DNA of 64,000 bases from Mytilus galloprovincialis (taxonomy: Eukaryota; Mollusca; Bivalvia; Mytilida; Mytilidae). Positions within the stretch are counted from its first letter, which is position 1; each line of letters starts with the position of its first letter. Shown piece by piece: positions 33,301 to 45,090 of this stretch. The notes under the pieces are model-generated. The model was not told where the DNA came from. It did no database searches and saw nothing but the letters and a program-made list of their open reading frames with translations. The position numbers were made by a program, and so were the translations under genes. The stretch is from assembly GCF_965363235.1 (NCBI RefSeq), contig NC_134850.1, positions 36,429,102 to 36,493,101 on the forward strand. The letters run 5' to 3'.

Positions 33301-36300
33301 TCTAATTAGTATTACCATAACTTTTGATCAGTTGACCATATTAGAACATTGTTTTAACAGTTAGTAAATAGGTGTAAAAATTCAATTTAAAATCAGTAAT
33401 TACTGGTAATTACTGGGCAGTTTTAGGAATTACTTGTATTTACTAAGTGCATCGGGAATTACATGTAATTCCTAAATTTTAGTAATTACATGTAATTCCT
33501 AATTTCACCTATTTACTGTAACATATACAAGGATGAGTTCCGGTCAACTTTTTGCCCTTTTATAGTAAAATATTTATTTTTGTCTTTATATCATATTATT
33601 TGTCATTTAAATGTCTTTAAGAGTCAATTGACAGACTTTGACCGGGCTTTTTATATTTTTGTGAATTTTAATTCAAAGTTGAAAATTTCACTTCAATATT
33701 TGTGTACAAGGGGTTCTTCCGGTCATATTTTTGCCCTTTTATAGTAAAATATTTATTTTTTTCTTTATATCATATTATTTGTCATTTAAATGTCTATAAG
33801 AGTCAATTTAAAGACTTTGACCGGGCTTTGTATATTTTTGTGAATTTTAATTCAAAGTTGAAAATTTCACTTCAATATTTGTGTACAAGGGGTTCTTCCG
33901 GTCAACTTTTTGCCCTTTTATAGTAAAATATTTATTCTTTTCTTTATATCATATTATTTGTCATTTAAATGTCTATAAAAGTCAATTTAAAGACTTTGAC
34001 CGGGCTTTTTATATTTTTGTGAATTTTAATTCAAAGTTGAAAATTTCATTTCAATATTTGTGTACAAGGGGTTCTTCCGGTCAACTTTTTGTCCTTTTAT
34101 AGCAATATATTTATTTTTTTCTTTATATCATATTATTTGTCATTTAAATATCTTAAAGAGTCAATTTACAGACTTTGACCGGGTTATATGGTTTTTCGTG
34201 AATTTAAGTTTTAATGTTCAAAAATGTGTTGCCAGAGTCGCACTAAGAAAGCCTTCCGGTCAACTTTTCGGTAAAAAAGCATATTCAAATATATATTTTT
34301 AAAATTTTATCTTATAGACTATTATATTAGCTTTCAAAATCAGTTTTATTTATTAATTTAGCTTTAGCGGTTCCAAAGATATTAGTTATAATACACTCAT
34401 TTTTCATTTCCGCGTTTTCCATTTCCGCGTTTTAGACCCTCCCCTTGCACAAGGTCAGGTCAGAATGGGTGCATTAAAATTCAGTCTGTTATTAACCACT
34501 GTCTACAAACTAACAAACAAATGTACGACACCATGAACATGTTTTAATGTTTTTGCTCATCATACATGATTATACTACCTATATCATGTATATAGTATTG
34601 CACACTCACAAATTTTCAAAATTTACATTATGTTTCCTGCAGCGTTTGAAAAGTCAGGGTAAGTTTTTTCTCAGAGGGCACTCGTAGCTTGAATAACTAC
34701 ACTAGTACTGTAAGGGCACTCTCTACGTAGAAGTGTTAATAAAACATGACAGGGCGCCATACCATGCCAAACCCTCCTGCATAAAACACTAATTCATCTT
34801 GATTCTCATGATCATATTAGCAATTGCTGTACGGTCGAATGATCGATTCTTTTTCGAATGTAAGTGTATGATGTGTAACATCTTTATTCTACATGTATGT
34901 CATCATCATATACATATATATGTGCATTTTCTTTTCTTTTTTAGGAGTCAAATTTTGATAAGGCTATTGACAAATGTAAGGAAGTTATGAAAGACGATTT
35001 AGATGGCAAGATATTGGGAAAATATCTTTTGACTGAGTAAGTAAAGATAGCGTACATTTTGTGATGTTAATGTTCATACTGTTCAGGGTTCTACCTCTGC
35101 AGGAAAATTACCTTGACAGCCACTTGTTTTCGAAATCTATGTGTCCAATGATTTTATACAACATGTAAACCAATATATCTTTCTTGTTGAATGATCATGA
35201 TAATCTGCATAACAAATGTTCTTCTTATGTGATTTCATCAAGCATGGTCATTTGTTTTAGTGACTAACAATAAAATATTCAGAGGATAGCAAGAAAATTT
35301 GTTGTCTGTTAAAATTCAAATGTGACTGTCACAAATTCACTACATGTATTAATTAAATTTTATCAAATGGAGGACTGACATGACTGAGATCAAATGAACT
35401 TCTCATTGATTATAAAAAAAAATAATCAACTTGTCATGCTTGTTGAGAAAGGGAAAACAGAGGTTAGAATAAGAGTAAAAATATTATTTAGTACATTTTA
35501 CATTTTCAGGATTGACCATTGGAATAACGAAAGAGAAAAGATTATTTTGTTAACTGAAGGATCTATTTTAGTATTCAAGTACAACTTTATATTAAACAAG
35601 CTAGAAGAATGGCGACGACTGTTGCTACATATGGTTGACCACATTGCTATTGGAGATTTCAAATATCCTGACAAAAGCCTAATGCCGTAAGCTTAGTTTA
35701 AAAGTTTAAAAAATGTTCTCATGTAAAATACATGAAAAATAAACACAACCAACCTTTTACTGACAAAAGTCAAACATATTATTCAAGCTTTGATAATCAT
35801 AACTAGTCCATTGTAGTCTGACAAATGAAGTATACACTTTCCTGTTTATGATGTGTATTGGTAACAAATTAATTATGTAAAAAGATACCTTCATGCAGTT
35901 TCATGATCTTACAACAGAAACTTAGAATCTTTGAATTTAAATACTATGTGTGTGATGAACAACTAATTGTTGAAAGTAGCTGGCTTAATTGGAACCTTTA
36001 TGATAGTACTGTTAGAATGGAATAAGTTGCAACAACTACATAATTATTAAAAGCTGCCTATAATATTGATCTCTATGTAGGAATATTGTTATCAAATATT
36101 TGGTTGTCATCTATACAAAAAGTAACTTGTCAATTAGTTAATCATGAAAATCAGATATGAAACTATTACTTAGAGACTGGAAATTATTTTGTCCTCTAAC
36201 TACATTTACATGTGAGAAATAATCCATTGACATGGTACATGTACATGTATTCCAAAGGCAAAAACTTTTATCAAATTTGTCCAGAGATGACTTGAAAATA

Positions 36301-39110
36301 ATTTTTTGCAATAACAAAACAAAATAGTGACGCAGTTAGAGTTTGTTGGTGTCTCATCTGTGTGTAATGACAATACTTGTCAAATATCAGTTGATGTTGC
36401 ATGTACATTATTTATGTAGTAACACCACTCAACATGTTCAAGTAGTTTTAGTTGATGTTGCATGCACTATCTACAGGCATGTACATTTGTTGTTACAAAA
36501 TTTGTGTTGTGTTAGGCCACAATTAAAAATATTTAGGTTTGCCCAAACCCTACCCAAAGGTTGAGACAGTGGGTAGGTAGGTAGGCATTTTTTTTTTTTT
36601 TTTCAAAAAAGAAATTGAAGTATCGGATGTTTATTAGTATTCAATGGTTTACTTTTTAAATTGTTATTTGTATGGAGAGTTGTCTCATTGGCACTCACAC
36701 CACATCTTCCTATATCTATCTGATTAAAAAAAAACTTCTTCAAATCAGGACAATAAAAGAATTTGAGTAGGCAGCTTTTTTCTGGGTAGATAGGGTTTGG
36801 GCAAACAAACCTATTCTTTTTTATGGCCTTAGTTAATGTTGCATGTTTGTGTAGTATATGTGTAATGATGGAGGTAATGCTAACCATATATGCAAGTTTT
36901 TGTTGTAACACTCACAAAGTATGTAGCCTGGCAGTTCACTGCCTTTAGTCTCCTTTTCAGGGACAGAGAACATGGTGGAATACAGATTCGGTGGAACAAA
37001 AATGAGGAACCAGGCTGGGCACAGAAATGGAATCCATTTTGTACAACTTTACCATACATGACATTTTCTCATCACCCTGTATTGTATAATCCAAAGGTAG
37101 GAATAGTGTAGTAACTTCTAATTATGTGTATACAGATACTTTTTATTTTAACACACACTTAAGTGATGTACAATCAACAGTACAAGATGAAAGTTAAAAA
37201 AAAAAAAGATGCAGTATGATTGCCAAGTAGACAATATTCCACTAGAGACCAAATATGACAAAAGTACATGTAGGAGTTCTCAATAATGTCAAACACAATT
37301 GACTCCATATATGTACTACAAATATAATTAATAACCAACAACATATCTGTCTGTATGGCGAAAGGTGTGTTTAAAACATAATAAGAAGACATACACATCT
37401 GTATGACAAATGCAATTACAAACAACATGAACAAACAACATGTACAGCCTTACAGCCATGTCTGTGAAAAGAACACAATTAGAAGCAACACATTTATTAA
37501 CAATTACTAAACATGAGGTATTAATTAACAGTAAGCACACTTTTTTAACAGATAACTAATATTTTTACAATGAACACAACTATCAGTGCACAGCAGGGTT
37601 TCCGCTGGCAATCACCATTTTCGCAATTTGCGAAAAAATAATAATTGTGGCGATAACAATTCGTCATTTGCAAAAGAATTTGGCGAAAGAAATATATATA
37701 TAACGATTTATTTTCCTCCGTCTTGTTTATTTCCTTTTTTCGAGTTTCTCGGACTTTACCCGATCAGACAATACTCGAAATTCACCTTGAGCTCAGAAAA
37801 TCAATAATCAGCTGATTGCATTTTAAAGCTATCGACAACAAAGGACTAATTAATAACCGTTAATTAATAAAGGTGTTGATTAAATTGTTTGACAAAATGA
37901 TATGGCTAAATGTCACATACAGAAATTATTTACCACTTTGCGACACACATGTTTAAAGCAAAGTTTTGACGTCTCCTCTCCTTTTAAAGACAGTTTAAAA
38001 AAGAAAACTGTTGTTGTGACGAAAAATGTTCAAAAGCAAGAAAAATCTCCGATTTAAAACTTTAATTATCCTTTGACATTAATATGGGTAATTGATTAGG
38101 AAGACTACTTTAAAGTTTTTTGAGTGACACACGTGTTTCAAGTACAGTTTTACGTCTCAACTTTTTTATGTCGTTATGACGAAATATATCCAAAAGGTTG
38201 GGAACAACCCCTCGAGTGAGAGTAACTCTTCAATGTAATGACTACACATGAAATGAGGGATCAATTTCATGTGATAAAAGCTTTTGTTTTGTTTTAAAAA
38301 CCACTTCTTAGTACAAAAGGGCACATCAGTATTTTTCTTTTAAAGAAACTTTCCGTACAAACTATACTGGTATTATATGATAAAAAAAACATTATTTTGT
38401 TATATTCCAGGACTTATATCTTCTTTATTATTAAAAGTATACAGCCCCTCATTTAGAAAAGTTGTTTAAAAAAACAATGAATATTTTTCCCTTTTAAGTT
38501 AAAAAAAATTCTGATGTTTTAAAGTAAATGTTTAGTGTTTATTCATTAAAATGTAGACTCTAAAATAAGTTTGAGAGAATAATCATAGACACAATGGGAC
38601 AAAATCATCTTATTTAAGGGAGGGAGGGGGTAGAACAAAGGTAAATTTTAAACGAAAAATATATTGTTTTGGCGAAAGAGGTGGCGAAAAAAATAATTGA
38701 CCCAGGGGAAACCCTGGTGCACAGTACAAACCTGTGTAAGGAAAACAAACTCAGCAAACAATTACCAACACACACATTGAAACACAACACACACACACAC
38801 ATGTGACAAAACAAGAATTAACACACAACACATCAAAAGGACAATAAGAGTCCAGTATCAATGAAATAATCAGAAAATATATAAGAAAATATCTTTCCAG
38901 GAAAATGAAACAGTAACGTACAACGTAGATGAGTTTTATGAACATTTAGTCCAAGCTGTCAGCGAATGTTACAAGAAGAAAAGACCTGGAGAGAAAGTGA
39001 CAATCTTGGAAGGTCCTATACTTATTGAAAGCTACGCAAGTATTTCATCTTTAATCTACAACCAGAGTGGACTCGGGTTCTTCATGGACAGGAACGGGAT
39101 CTGTTTCTAG
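27353..39110 (+). CDS. TPRG1L: TPRG1L-like protein (hSac2-type domain), five exons, complete
   Basis: Exons 27353-27643, 34945-35036, 35510-35686, 36961-37096 and 38901-39110 total 906 nt and encode 301 residues. All junctions are GT-AG and the frame is preserved through phases 0, 2, 2 and 0. Exon 1 gives a disordered N-terminus (acidic, then Arg/Ser/Gly-rich) ending in SDQYFSYK. The remaining exons form the conserved domain: KILGKYLLTE/IDHWNNEREKIILLTEGS, GGIQIRWNKNEEPGWAQKWNPF, YMTFSHHPV, and a C-terminal end EGPILIESYASISSLIYN...GLGFFMDRNGICF. Vertebrate TPRG1L is 272 residues long and matches throughout the domain. In mammals TPRG1L (Mover) is a synaptic-vesicle-associated phosphoprotein that tunes release probability; the mollusc role is unknown. 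ATG context is favourable (G at -3, G at +4). Introns 1, 3 and 4 hold transposons. Candidate poly(A) signals lie at 39847-39856. Confidence 0.9.
27736..27852 (+). repeat. 39-bp tandem repeat, three copies
   Basis: Units beginning CTGGGGAATAGAAATATTGT start at 27736, 27775 and 27814 and are nearly identical. They lie in intron 1 of the TPRG1L-like gene, immediately left of the MULE insertion. Confidence 0.9.
27875..28640 (+). repeat. Left terminal inverted repeat of the MULE, tandem-unit structure
   Basis: It begins with about 170 bp of unique terminal sequence, followed by ~179-bp units. Each unit contains AAAAGTTGACCGGAAG; these landmarks lie near 28045, 28230, 28410 and 28588. It mirrors the right repeat but has one unit fewer. 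Confidence 0.85.
29057..31705 (-). pseudogene. MULE transposase fused to SWIM finger, Ulp1-like peptidase and PHD-like finger (broken)
   Basis: The frames 30997-31705, 30708-31139, 30011-30799, 29269-29955 and 29057-29272 read in order as one protein with frame breaks. The transposase shows VYDTTFNLGDCYVSP (first catalytic Asp region), NQEPGLKRAIRDTFPNCP with CWNHI, and NNLSESMNAVLKRENDW (probable catalytic Glu). The SWIM finger is CQCESSSTCFHILAAK (C.C...C.H). After a single frame slip near 30012 comes a linker, then a peptidase-like segment with GNDHWVLSL and YLLDSL, the His and Asp contexts of C48/Ulp1 proteases. The end has CEGKTGRKMCDIWTHRSC, PHD-like. Deletions appear to remove the second transposase Asp (near 31085) and the peptidase Cys (near 29310). 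The N-terminus is cut at about 31705, where repeat sequence begins. Confidence 0.72.
31759..33523. mobile_element. Nested 1.77-kb inverted-repeat element with TATA duplication
   Basis: Termini TGTTACAGTAAATAGGTGAA and TTCACCTATTTACTGTAACA are inverted copies and continue into GTAATTAC-rich subterminal repeats on both sides (31765-31920 and 33360-33520). It is flanked by TATA at 31755-31758 and 33524-33527. The uninterrupted site can be seen in the opposite MULE arm near 28612 (CTTGTATACAAATATTG, reverse strand). The interior holds three ~185-bp tandem units (about 32700-33200) and no transposase, so it is non-autonomous. Confidence 0.8.
33528..34443 (-). repeat. Right terminal inverted repeat of the MULE, tandem-unit structure
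   Basis: Landmarks TTCCGGTCAACTTTTTG recur near 33538, 33717, 33896, 34075 and 34253, a period of ~179 bp, followed by the unique outer terminus ending GACCCTCCC. Each unit has a near-identical spurious open frame of about 73 codons, which is only a consequence of the repetition. Confidence 0.88.
36515..36828. mobile_element. 314-bp TIR element flanked by TTA (PIF/Harbinger-like MITE)
   Basis: The ends GGCCACAATTAAAAATATTTAGG and, inverted, GGCCATAAAAAAGAATAGG share the inner block TTTGCCCAAACCCTA and are flanked by TTA on both sides (36512-36514, 36829-36831). A poly-T run and a GAGTTGTCTCATTGGCACTC module, also found at 43.5 and 46.5 kb, lie inside. It sits in intron 3 of the TPRG1L-like gene. 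Confidence 0.68.
37594..38716. mobile_element. Non-autonomous hAT-type element, 1.12 kb, 8-bp duplication
   Basis: The termini CAGGGTTTCCGCTGG and CCAGGGGAAACCCTG are inverted and start with CAGGG as hAT elements do. Flanking direct repeats GTGCACAG (37586-37593 and 38717-38724) are a perfect 8-bp target duplication. There is no transposase frame. Subterminal GGCGAAA motifs occur at both ends. It lies in intron 4 of the TPRG1L-like gene. Confidence 0.85.
38757..38801. repeat. CA-rich microsatellite
   Basis: An imperfect ACACAC run in intron 4 of the TPRG1L-like gene, about 100 bp before exon 5. Confidence 0.6.
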
Positions 39111-42100
39111 ACATATATTGTTTTGATTGTTTTTGTTTATATGTAATATTTATATTGCTGTTTCCAATTTAATACCAGCATCTAATAACACAAGATGCTA
39201 CAGAGTCTAATAGTTGAATTAAAATTGTATGAAATCAGTTTTTTTATGCAATTAAGGCCACATGATATGCTGTAAAATGGATCACCTGTTAATCGTATAG
39301 GTATAATATACACTTAATAATTGTCATTAATTAATTAATTTATAGAAATATTCTCATTTTTTTAAAAGTACATTGGGTTTAAGTGATAATTGTAACCCAT
39401 TATAAGTGTACTTATGAAAAATGTATAGCCGTTTTAAATATGGCCATATGCCTATATCAGTGTTAATTGTTTAGATTGTAAAGCATATTATTTTATTTTT
39501 ATTTATTCAGTTCCTTCATTTGATTGACAAAATTAAGAGAAACCATAAAAAAAATAATTCAGCTGAAAATAGAAAGTAAAAAATGAGAAAATAACACAAA
39601 GCAATCAACATGTAGACCAAATTTTAACTACATGTACATAAAAAATGTATATGAAATTTCATCATAACTTTCATTTTAAGTTGCTGGACAACTCATTCCT
39701 GATAATCATTTTAATTACACCTTTGACATTCTGTATGTATTTTTATGCTTATGGCTGTGTAAATGTTTGTTACTTTTAAATTGTAGCAGCTTTCTAAACA
39801 TTTTAAAGCTATCTGAGTGTTTATCACAATGATTATAGCTAATATTAATAAATAAATTGTATTATTTGAATTGCATAATTTAAACATCATTTTTAAAGGT
39901 TTGAGCTAAACATTGTCTCTGTAAAGTAGATTAAAAATATATTGTGAAAAATAATATGAATTGACTGGTTTCAAGATAATCATATCAAAGAACTTTTTTG
40001 AAAATCTAAGTAAACTAAGATTCAATGATAATTTGAACAAATGATAATTCTAGTTTCCCTGCTCTTGTAATTAAATGGTAAAGTTTATTTATTTTCTACA
40101 GCATAGTTGTGTGCCATGTATCTTTATTTTGTGTTCAAATTGTGTATTTATTATTTTGTTAAAGATTAATTATTTGAATTATTAGTTATAGGTATACTGT
40201 ATACTGTACAGGACCTCTTTGTATCTTTCACATAATTAAAAAAATAGTCAGAGCTTCTTTCTACAAATAAATAGTGCTGCCACTCTTTTCAAAAAAGTAT
40301 TAATGAGTAAATTTATGCACAAGTCGTGAACATTTCAGTATGACTTCATACAATTTAAGTTGCAAGATTTTTTTAAAAAGAATTTATATTCAAAAAGTGC
40401 TGTCATTCTTCAAATAGTGCTGGTCTTATCTTATTGCTAATCTGCATATAGAGTTATATCCCTTCTTTATAAATAGATATTCATTTATATGGTTTCAGCT
40501 TTATTTTTTATCTGTTTTACTCGAAAATATTTTAAAATAACAAGAAACTAGATTGTTCAGTATTTTGTTATTTTGATGAAATTCCATACTTGAAGGCAGC
40601 ATTTTACAAAATCAAAAATTTTTGTTTAGATATGTCTGACAATATTAAGATGTAATTTGGCAATTTGTGTAGTTGAGTTTCAGTCTCATTGGAGTGTACC
40701 CAGATCGCTTTTTTACCCCTGGACATTTTGTAACGATCATGACGATTGAAAACATTGAACAAGTTAATGTGCACCAAATTTAGGCTCCAAAACATTTGAT
40801 ATTGAATAAAAGGGTTATGCAATAAACAAATACTAACTTGATCATGCTAATGAAACAAAACACAAAAGTAATATTTTGAATTATTTAGTTAGTATTAATG
40901 CAATTTTGTGTATGTTTTACTAAAAATAATAGCGATGCTATTAAGAAATCCAGCATAATTAAATTAACAAAAAAGATCTTTTCATCCTCTGACATTAGAA
41001 GGTTTGTAAAAAAATGTCACTAATGCATTACCAGGGAATAGGATATTTGGATTGATAAAAAAAATTGACTTGAAAAAAGCATAATATGAGCAATAGTTTC
41101 CAGTCAATTTATTTTTCAATAAAGCTTTTTTTGGTGTGTTTTCTAAATATTTATACTAAAAACCAGAACATTTGAATCATTTGTGCTGAATCAATATAAC
41201 TGTATTTTTTACTTTAAGAAAATCACTTCCTTAAATAAGTTGTATATAATTACTAAGTTATATATGACTGTGTCATTGTTTTTTTCTATCTGTTTAGTTC
41301 TGTTTGTTTTTAGGAAAAGAGTTAGTACATATAGTGAAATATGATTTCCCTGAACCCATGTGCTCTCTACCTTATAACTTCCTATCTTATCCTAATCAAA
41401 CTTTGTATTATTAAGCATCACTACATGTTCTTGAATGTGTTTCATGTACTGTCTTTTTCTTACTTTTAGATTTGTGATACTTGACAGTAAAAGGGTCAGT
41501 TTAAGAGAAGGTTTATTAATCTTCATGTTGGTCTAAAAAGCCTTTCCATAAAATATACTCAAGACCCAGGGAAGACACTTGTAAATTTATGCTTTGAATA
41601 TGTTTGGTTTTTATCAACTGTGTTTTTTATATGAGACAAGATAGTTAATCTAGTGTTAAACTGACCTGGAGGCCTGGTTGATTTGTATTTGAGGTGTCGA
41701 GTGCATTATCGCATGAAAATTTAAAATTTCTACTAAAATGTCTTTCTTTGATATCTGGGTTTATTTTAATGGCATAGTCCTGAGTTAAGATTTTTTGTGT
41801 GTAGTCTTTGTGTTAGTGTTAAATATACATATTGTTGAATTACTCAGAGATTTATAAGATGTGTAACTAATTTAATCATTGTAAATATATACATTAAATG
41901 TTAGCTGATATGACTTTATATGTGATTTTCTATGCAGTAGAGCATAGTAGAACAGTAATTTGTTGTAATATGTGTTTTAAGAAATCCAGCATCAATTTTC
42001 AAGGTCATTCCATCTTAAGTTCTTTTTTTTTTTTTGCTTGAATTTATTATGCATATCTATGAAAAAACTGTTGTGTACTATAAGTTTAGAAATTGTTTTT

Positions 42101-43464
42101 TGTTTTTATTGATTTGAAAAATGAGATATTGTAAGGCAAACTTATATTAAATACAACTTTGCAATTTGATTTTTTAGACCATCTTTCTATTTCATACTGA
42201 AGCAATCAGGAAAAAAATTCTGATCTCTTGATGGATTTCCAATTACTTATCAATATCTTTTATGACATATTTAATTGAACTTCTAAAATGGTATCAAATT
42301 TTGTCCCAATTTGACAAATAACTGACAAAGTATAGTATATTAACCATATAACAACATGGACTTTATAATAAATATTTTGTGTGGGAAAATATCAGAAAAA
42401 ACTCATGATAAATGTAATAGCTGTTATTACTTTACAGGGCATTTTGAAAATTTAGCTTATAGGTTGTATCATCAGGTGTGTATCTGTCTCAAGGGTTCAA
42501 AATAGTCAGATGTCCAGGACCTGTCTTTTCTAGGAGGGACTTTTTTATCGTTAAATTAAAAAAGTCCAAGGACCTTTACACAGATGCTTTAAACTGATCC
42601 ACTGAATTTCTTATGGAGGACCTTTCATTAAAAAATACTAATGGTCCCAGACCTTTCATTATTAAATGCAAATTTGAACCACTGTTGTCTGTAAGAGAAA
42701 GAAGCTAAGATAAATATAAGTTTGAAAGTCTGTATGACCCTTCTGGATGTTTGAAATAGGAATAGAGCATTTAAAGGTGGGGTAATTTTTTGTTACTTCT
42801 ATTGACTATATCAAATAGCTTACTTGTATGTTCATCTAAAAAGAATTGTAAATTTTGAAACTTTGAATACATTTTCATTAATGAAGTGTCTTTCAATGTA
42901 GAATGCATAATACATTAAAATCATATAAAAAATAAATATTGGTTCAGCAGTATTATAAAATAAACTATCTCAAATTTCATAATTATGCAATGTATAAAAG
43001 GATTTGATTGAAAAATGGTGTGATGAAAATAATAGAAATGACTTATCCAGAATGTACTTGTGAAGAATGTTTTTAAACAGATTTATATAGAGATTGCTGG
43101 GCATTTGCAATGCATTGCATAGGTTAACTCCTGCAGAGAGAACACAAAATGATTAGAAAAAGGTTAAAGATGAGATAACTCAACTCTTGTTATGTTTGCA
43201 ATGCAATTATTTTCTATGATACTGTTTTATTATAAAATCATATCTCATTTAATTTCCAAGCATTTAATGAATGTACTCTGAGGTTGATATATAATTGCAT
43301 GATTGGGTATATACCTCAATAACACTATGAATGATTACTGCAAATTGAAAGCTTTCAGTAGTTAAGAAGAAATGTCTTTCTATATTTACTCTTATTTTGG
43401 GATAAAGCATGATAAATATTGATTCTACCAAGTTGAAGACCTATAATTGTTAATTTATTATAAA

Positions 43465-43520
43465 TTGTTACTTGGATGGAGGGTTGTCTCATTGGCACTC
43501 ATATCACATCTTCTTATTTG
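43465..43520 (+). repeat. SINE-like 3' module
   Basis: GGAGGGTTGTCTCATTGGCA then CTCATATCACATCTTCTTAT. The same module is at 36672-36715, 43870-43912 (diverged) and 46533-46575. It fits the conserved 3' part of a molluscan SINE family, possibly the V-SINE called RUDI; the name is from memory and unverified. Confidence 0.5.
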
Positions 43521-44391
43521 TAACTACCACACCACCCAGTTAACAATGATTAATAATAATAGTCAAATTTTCAAATTGTACCACCCTCTTGATTATGGTG
43601 ATGCAAATAGTTCCCCACTTATCCTAATACATTAAATGGCATCATGTTGTAAATCATAGAATGTATACGCAATTATGTTTTGAATTAGATCTTGTTTGTT
43701 TTTAAATAAGAGTTTCACATGATCATGGATTTCATACTTACATTATTTTATCCTGATTGTATTTATATGTAAAATTATACTTTTTCTTTTGCTCAGACAT
43801 CTCCTTGCATTATAGATAAAAATATGGTTGTGTATGGAAATGATAAAATAAAACTTATTTTAACGCTGATTGCAAGTTGTCTCAATAGCAATCATACCAC
43901 ATCTCCTTAATTTTATATGAAGTGTAGCTTGCATTTGTATATGAATAATACAACTACTTTTGACATTTTTGAATTGGAATTTTACACTTTGGTATTTCTT
44001 AAAAAATTGCTACCCCTGATTTTTTTAAATTCTTATCCATATTTAAAATTTAATGGTTTTGTATCTACAGAATTCACCTTAAAACTTTTGACAAACTTCA
44101 CAGCGGAAGAAAGAAAAGTTTTCAGCTTATTTCAAAATTTAACTAGTCTGTGGTGTTGTGTAATTTATAATCAGTACATTTTATGTATTTTATGGTGTTT
44201 GGCTATTGCCATATTGGTATACATGTACACTCAACATATTTCAATAAATTTGTATACCTCACAATAGTTTAGTTTATTATATCACCACTTTAAAACAGTG
44301 AGGGTTTACTGTTTTACTGGTGTCTGTCTGTCCGTCTGTCCCATGAATATTTTCATCCCATCTTTCACAGGAACTACAATACAACGATTTC

Positions 44392-44608
44392 TGAAATTTG
44401 GTTTTAGGTTTATATAAGTCAGCTATACCGTGTGATGGGTTTTCAGATTCATTACTCAACAACTTATTGTTTACCGAACACTTGTATTATTTTACACATA
44501 ATAGCCAAGTTGATTTGAATTTGTTTTCAGTGTTTATATAAGTCAGCTATTATGTGTGAAAATTTTTCAGATTCATCACTCAACAACTTACTGTTTACCG
44601 AAATATTC
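44392..44608 (+). repeat. Direct repeat of ~80 bp, two copies
   Basis: GTTTATATAAGTCAGCTAT...CAGATTCAT.ACTCAACAACTTA.TGTTTACCGAA occurs at about 44407-44478 and 44532-44602. It is preceded by CTGTCTGTCTGTCCGTCTGTC at about 44320. Confidence 0.7.
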
Positions 44609-45090
44609 ACCAGGGTATCATCAGTGAGCAGCAGCTTGCACTTTCACTTGTTAATCAGTCTGTTTGACTTTTACATTACAATGCATTTACAGAGGTTAAA
44701 TTGTAAAATATTCTAATTTGAAATGATCTATGCCTCTGATTCTTACATGGATATACATGTAATTGACCACAATTCTCATTACTGTCAGTGAAGCCCAACT
44801 GGTACTTAATTTCTGTCATTTTAAAATCTTAGATGTTAAAAATAACCTTTTGTTTTCCTTGTGTGTCTGTGTTTGTTTTATTTCAAAATTGCAACATCCC
44901 ATTGAGCAGACATTTCCAAACGCTGAAGAAAATGAGGAAAACATTTTGTTTCGATATTAATCGGAAATTACACACATGTTAAACACTTACTGATGGTGTG
45001 ATTAAAATTATATCCGTATCCTTAAAGGGAGAAAATTGAATATCCTTTCATTACTTTAACAATATTGGGTCATAACTTTGAAAGCACATC

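Larger units (their letters stand above)
27875..34443 (-). mobile_element. MULE DNA transposon, 6.57 kb, with 9-bp target duplication
   Basis: The ends are inverted: GGGAGGGTCTAAAACGCGG at the left and CCGCGTTTTAGACCCTCCC at the right. They are flanked by a perfect 9-bp direct repeat CTTGCACAA (27866-27874 and 34444-34452), the target-site length of Mutator-like elements. The terminal inverted repeats are long (about 0.77 kb left, 0.92 kb right) and are built of ~179-bp tandem units. The minus-strand coding region (29057-31705) encodes transposase, SWIM finger, Ulp1-like peptidase and PHD-like segments. A 1765-bp element is nested at 31759-33523. The copy is inactive by frameshifts and deletions, but its ends are well preserved, so it is probably not ancient. 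It lies in intron 1 of the TPRG1L-like gene. Confidence 0.88.
39111..45090. other. TPRG1L-like 3' UTR and intergenic DNA
   Basis: AT-rich DNA with no supported gene. AATAAA hexamers at 39847-39856 are candidates for the 3' end of the TPRG1L-like transcript. SINE-like modules occur at 43465-43520 and 43870-43912. A direct repeat lies at 44392-44608. The open frames here are short and match nothing. Confidence 0.4.

Noticed and set aside
33702-34302. Three similar ~73-codon frames with an apparently conserved protein
   Set aside because: They come from the ~179-bp tandem units of the MULE terminal repeat, and the mirrored frames exist at 28002-28438. The conservation is of DNA, not of a gene.
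43917-44267. 116-codon plus-strand hydrophobic frame
   Set aside because: Composition follows the AT-rich background (Phe, Leu, Tyr, Ile) and no domain or splice signal is evident.
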